DNA of 54,865 nucleotides, from assembly GCF_003369445.1 (NCBI RefSeq), contig NZ_QRCU01000024.1, positions 1-54,865 on the forward strand. The letters run 5' to 3'. The notes beneath the pieces are model-generated. The model was not told where the DNA came from. It did no database searches and saw only the letters and a program-made list of their open reading frames with translations. A program made the translations under genes and the position numbers. The stretch comes from Arthrobacter silvisoli. Its GTDB lineage: Bacteria > Actinomycetota > Actinomycetes > Actinomycetales > Micrococcaceae. Of this stretch, positions 52,989-54,865 are shown in pieces. The first letter of the stretch is position 1; the number at the start of each line of letters is the position of its first letter.

Positions 52989-54791
52989 TTGACAGCACAG
53001 CCGGCGCAGCCCGTTTCCAACCCGATCACCAAGGTACTGGTGGCCAACCGCGGTGAGATCGCGGTACGCATTATCCGTGCAGCCCGCGACGAAGGCCTCG
53101 CCTCCGTTGCTGTCTACGCTGACCCGGACCGGGATGCACTGCACGTCCGGCTGGCAGATGAGGCCTACGCCCTGGGCGGAAACACCGCCGCCGAGTCGTA
53201 CCTCGTCATCGACAAGCTGATCGACGTCGCCAAGCAATCCGGAGCCGACGCAATCCATCCCGGCTACGGCTTCCTCGCCGAGAACGCCGAATTCGCCGGC
53301 CGCGTGATCGAGGCGGGCATTACCTGGATCGGCCCCTCCCCCGAAGCCATCGACGCCCTTGGCGACAAGGCGAAGGCCAAGCACATCGCCCTGGCTGCCG
53401 GCGCTCCGCTGGCACCCGGCCTCAAGGACCCGGTCAAGGACGCCGACGAGATCGTCGCCTTCGCCCAGGAGTACGGCCTGCCGGTGGCCATCAAGGCCGT
53501 CTACGGTGGCGGCGGCCGCGGACTCAAGGTCGCCCGCACCCTGGAAGAGATCCCCGAACTCTACGAATCCGCGGTCCGCGAAGCGTTGGCCGCCTTCGGA
53601 CGCGGCGAGTGCCTCGTGGAGAAGTTCCTGGACTCACCCCGCCACGTCGAAACCCAGTGCCTGGCCGACGCCCACGGCAACGTCGTCGTCGTCTCCACCC
53701 GTGACTGCTCCCTGCAGCGCCGCAACCAGAAGCTCGTGGAGGAAGCCCCGGCGCCGTTCCTCTCCGAAGAGCAAAACCGCCGCCTGTATGAAGCGTCCAA
53801 GGCCATCCTGAAGGAGGCCGGCTACCTCGGTGCGGGCACCTGCGAGTTCCTGGTCGGCCAGGACGGCACCATCTCCTTCCTCGAAGTCAACACCCGCCTG
53901 CAGGTTGAGCACTGTGTCTCCGAGGAGGTCACCGGGATCGACCTCGTCCGCGAGCAGTTCCGCCTGGCCCGCGGCGAAGAACTCGGCTACGGCGACCCCG
54001 AAGTCCGCGGCCACTCCTTCGAATTCCGCATCAACGGCGAGGACGCCGGCCGCAACTTCATGCCCGCCCCCGGCACGGTGGAGACCCTCCGTTACCCCAC
54101 TGGCCCGGGCATCCGCGTGGACTCCGGGATCCAGGCCGGCGAGGTGATCAGCGGCAACTTCGACTCCATGCTGGCCAAGCTGGTGGTCACCGGTTCCAGC
54201 CGGAAGCAGGCCCTCGAACGCTCGCGCCGCGCCTTGGCCGAGCTGGAAATTACGGGCATGCCCACGGTGACCCCCTTCCACCGCACGGTGGTCTCCGACC
54301 CTGCCTTCGCTCCCGAGGAGGGCCCGTTCTCGGTCCACACCCGCTGGATCGAGACCGAGTTCGTCAACGACATCCCCGCATGGTCGGGTGCTGTGTCCGC
54401 TGAAGCCCCCGACGCCGGTGAGCGCCGGCGCTTCGTCGTCGAGGTCGGCGGCAAGCGCCTTGAGGTCGCCCTCCCGGCTGGCCTCGGAGCCGCGTCCTTG
54501 AACGGCGCCTCGCCGAAGGCGGGCAAGTCCAAGAAGCGTGCCCGCGGCGCCGCTGCGTCCGCGGCCGCTTCGGGCGGAAACGCGCTGACCTCCCCGATGC
54601 AGGGAACCATCGTGAAGGTGGCCGTGGCCGACGGCGACGTGGTGGCCGAAGGCGACCTGATCGTGGTGCTCGAAGCCATGAAGATGGAGCAGCCGCTCAC
54701 CGCCCACCGCGCAGGCACCATCCACGGCCTGGTTTCCCAGGCAGGCGAGACAGTGTCCGCCGGAGCCGTCATCGCCACGATCGAAGATTAG
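52989..54791 (+). CDS. accA3: acyl-CoA carboxylase biotinylated alpha subunit (biotin carboxylase + BCCP)
   Basis: 600 residues, the same length as M. tuberculosis AccA3. The biotin carboxylase part (about 14-460) begins [18 protein letters not shown]. The ATP-grasp Gly loop is [11 protein letters not shown], and [12 protein letters not shown] is the metal and catalytic site. An Ala/Lys-rich linker leads to the carrier domain, where EAMKMEQP places biotin on Lys565. Works with the carboxyltransferase and epsilon subunits; biotinylated by BirA. The start chosen is TTG 52989, since GAAGGAG lies 5 nt upstream; the in-frame TTG 52968 precedes that site. Confidence 0.95.
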   Translation: MTAQPAQPVSNPITKVLVANRGEIAVRIIRAARDEGLASVAVYADPDRDALHVRLADEAYALGGNTAAESYLVIDKLIDVAKQSGADAIHPGYGFLAENAEFAGRVIEAGITWIGPSPEAIDALGDKAKAKHIALAAGAPLAPGLKDPVKDADEIVAFAQEYGLPVAIKAVYGGGGRGLKVARTLEEIPELYESAVREALAAFGRGECLVEKFLDSPRHVETQCLADAHGNVVVVSTRDCSLQRRNQKLVEEAPAPFLSEEQNRRLYEASKAILKEAGYLGAGTCEFLVGQDGTISFLEVNTRLQVEHCVSEEVTGIDLVREQFRLARGEELGYGDPEVRGHSFEFRINGEDAGRNFMPAPGTVETLRYPTGPGIRVDSGIQAGEVISGNFDSMLAKLVVTGSSRKQALERSRRALAELEITGMPTVTPFHRTVVSDPAFAPEEGPFSVHTRWIETEFVNDIPAWSGAVSAEAPDAGERRRFVVEVGGKRLEVALPAGLGAASLNGASPKAGKSKKRARGAAASAAASGGNALTSPMQGTIVKVAVADGDVVAEGDLIVVLEAMKMEQPLTAHRAGTIHGLVSQAGETVSAGAVIATIED

Positions 54792-54839
54792 TCCGCGAGG
54801 GCCCCGGAGGGCGCAGCGAAGTTTGGATGAAAAGGCTCC

Positions 54840-54865
54840 GGCCCCGCACCGTGTGGTGCGGGGCC
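54840..54865 (+). terminator. hairpin after accA3 at the window edge
   Basis: GGCCCCGCACC (54840-54850) and GGTGCGGGGCC (54855-54865) pair perfectly around GTGT. The window ends at the last stem base, so a T-run cannot be checked. Confidence 0.7.

Overview
High-GC actinobacterial chromosome, most like Arthrobacter or a related Micrococcaceae genus. The evidence is GC-rich third codon positions, frequent GTG starts, ATGA/GTGA gene overlaps, leaderless promoters, and gene order shared with other Actinobacteria. The gatCAB and ligA region and the PH-birA / accD-accE / maf / accA3 region both recall the M. tuberculosis order. No rRNA, tRNA, CRISPR array, phage or insertion sequence was recognised, so this looks like core chromosome.

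Layout. 1-3454 (minus): gatC-gatA-gatB, the glutamyl-tRNA(Gln) amidotransferase. 3455-3749: a gene-free gap that looks like a plus-strand small RNA with its own promoter, a long stem and a U-tract terminator. 3750-5365: a Tat-exported class C acid phosphatase and a divergent GyrI-like protein. 5432-9600: a citrate transporter divergent from a CitA/CitB-type two-component system. 9631-12270: RidA, a GNAT acetyltransferase, a 12-bp tandem repeat and an NtaA/DszA-type flavin monooxygenase. 12316-15452: an inositol-phosphatase-like gene overlapping ligA.

15534-38688 (minus, about 23 kb, 11 genes) is the most interesting part. In transcription order it holds a 2041-residue surface protein with Ig/cadherin-like and FN3 repeats, a MoxR AAA+ ATPase, a DUF58 protein, a transglutaminase-fold membrane protein whose catalytic Cys is Asp, an RDD-FHA membrane protein, a PP2C phosphatase, a zinc-ribbon-FHA protein, a Ser/Thr kinase with an FN3-like outer domain, an FHA-winged-helix protein, an EssC/EccC-type FtsK ATPase and a proline-rich membrane protein. 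The kinase, FN3, MoxR, DUF58 and transglutaminase core matches the PFNA cluster described in Bifidobacterium. Here it is extended with four FHA-type readers and a type VII-like ATPase, but no WXG100 substrate or other type VII membrane component lies in the window. I infer a Thr-phosphorylation-controlled system that exports or assembles a giant cell-surface protein.

39061-54865: an Rv1264-like adenylate cyclase, a PH-domain membrane protein, birA, an HSDL2-like SDR, then accD/pccB with its epsilon subunit, a DUF885 protein, a dicarboxylate symporter, a YbjQ protein, a TetR-MMPL pair, a 60-residue protein, maf and accA3. BirA would biotinylate AccA3, which works with the carboxyltransferase and epsilon subunits. 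The two carboxylase loci share an inverted repeat TGTAG-N5-CTACA upstream. Many genes in this last part have a TANNNT box 6-7 nt before the start codon, which suggests leaderless mRNAs.
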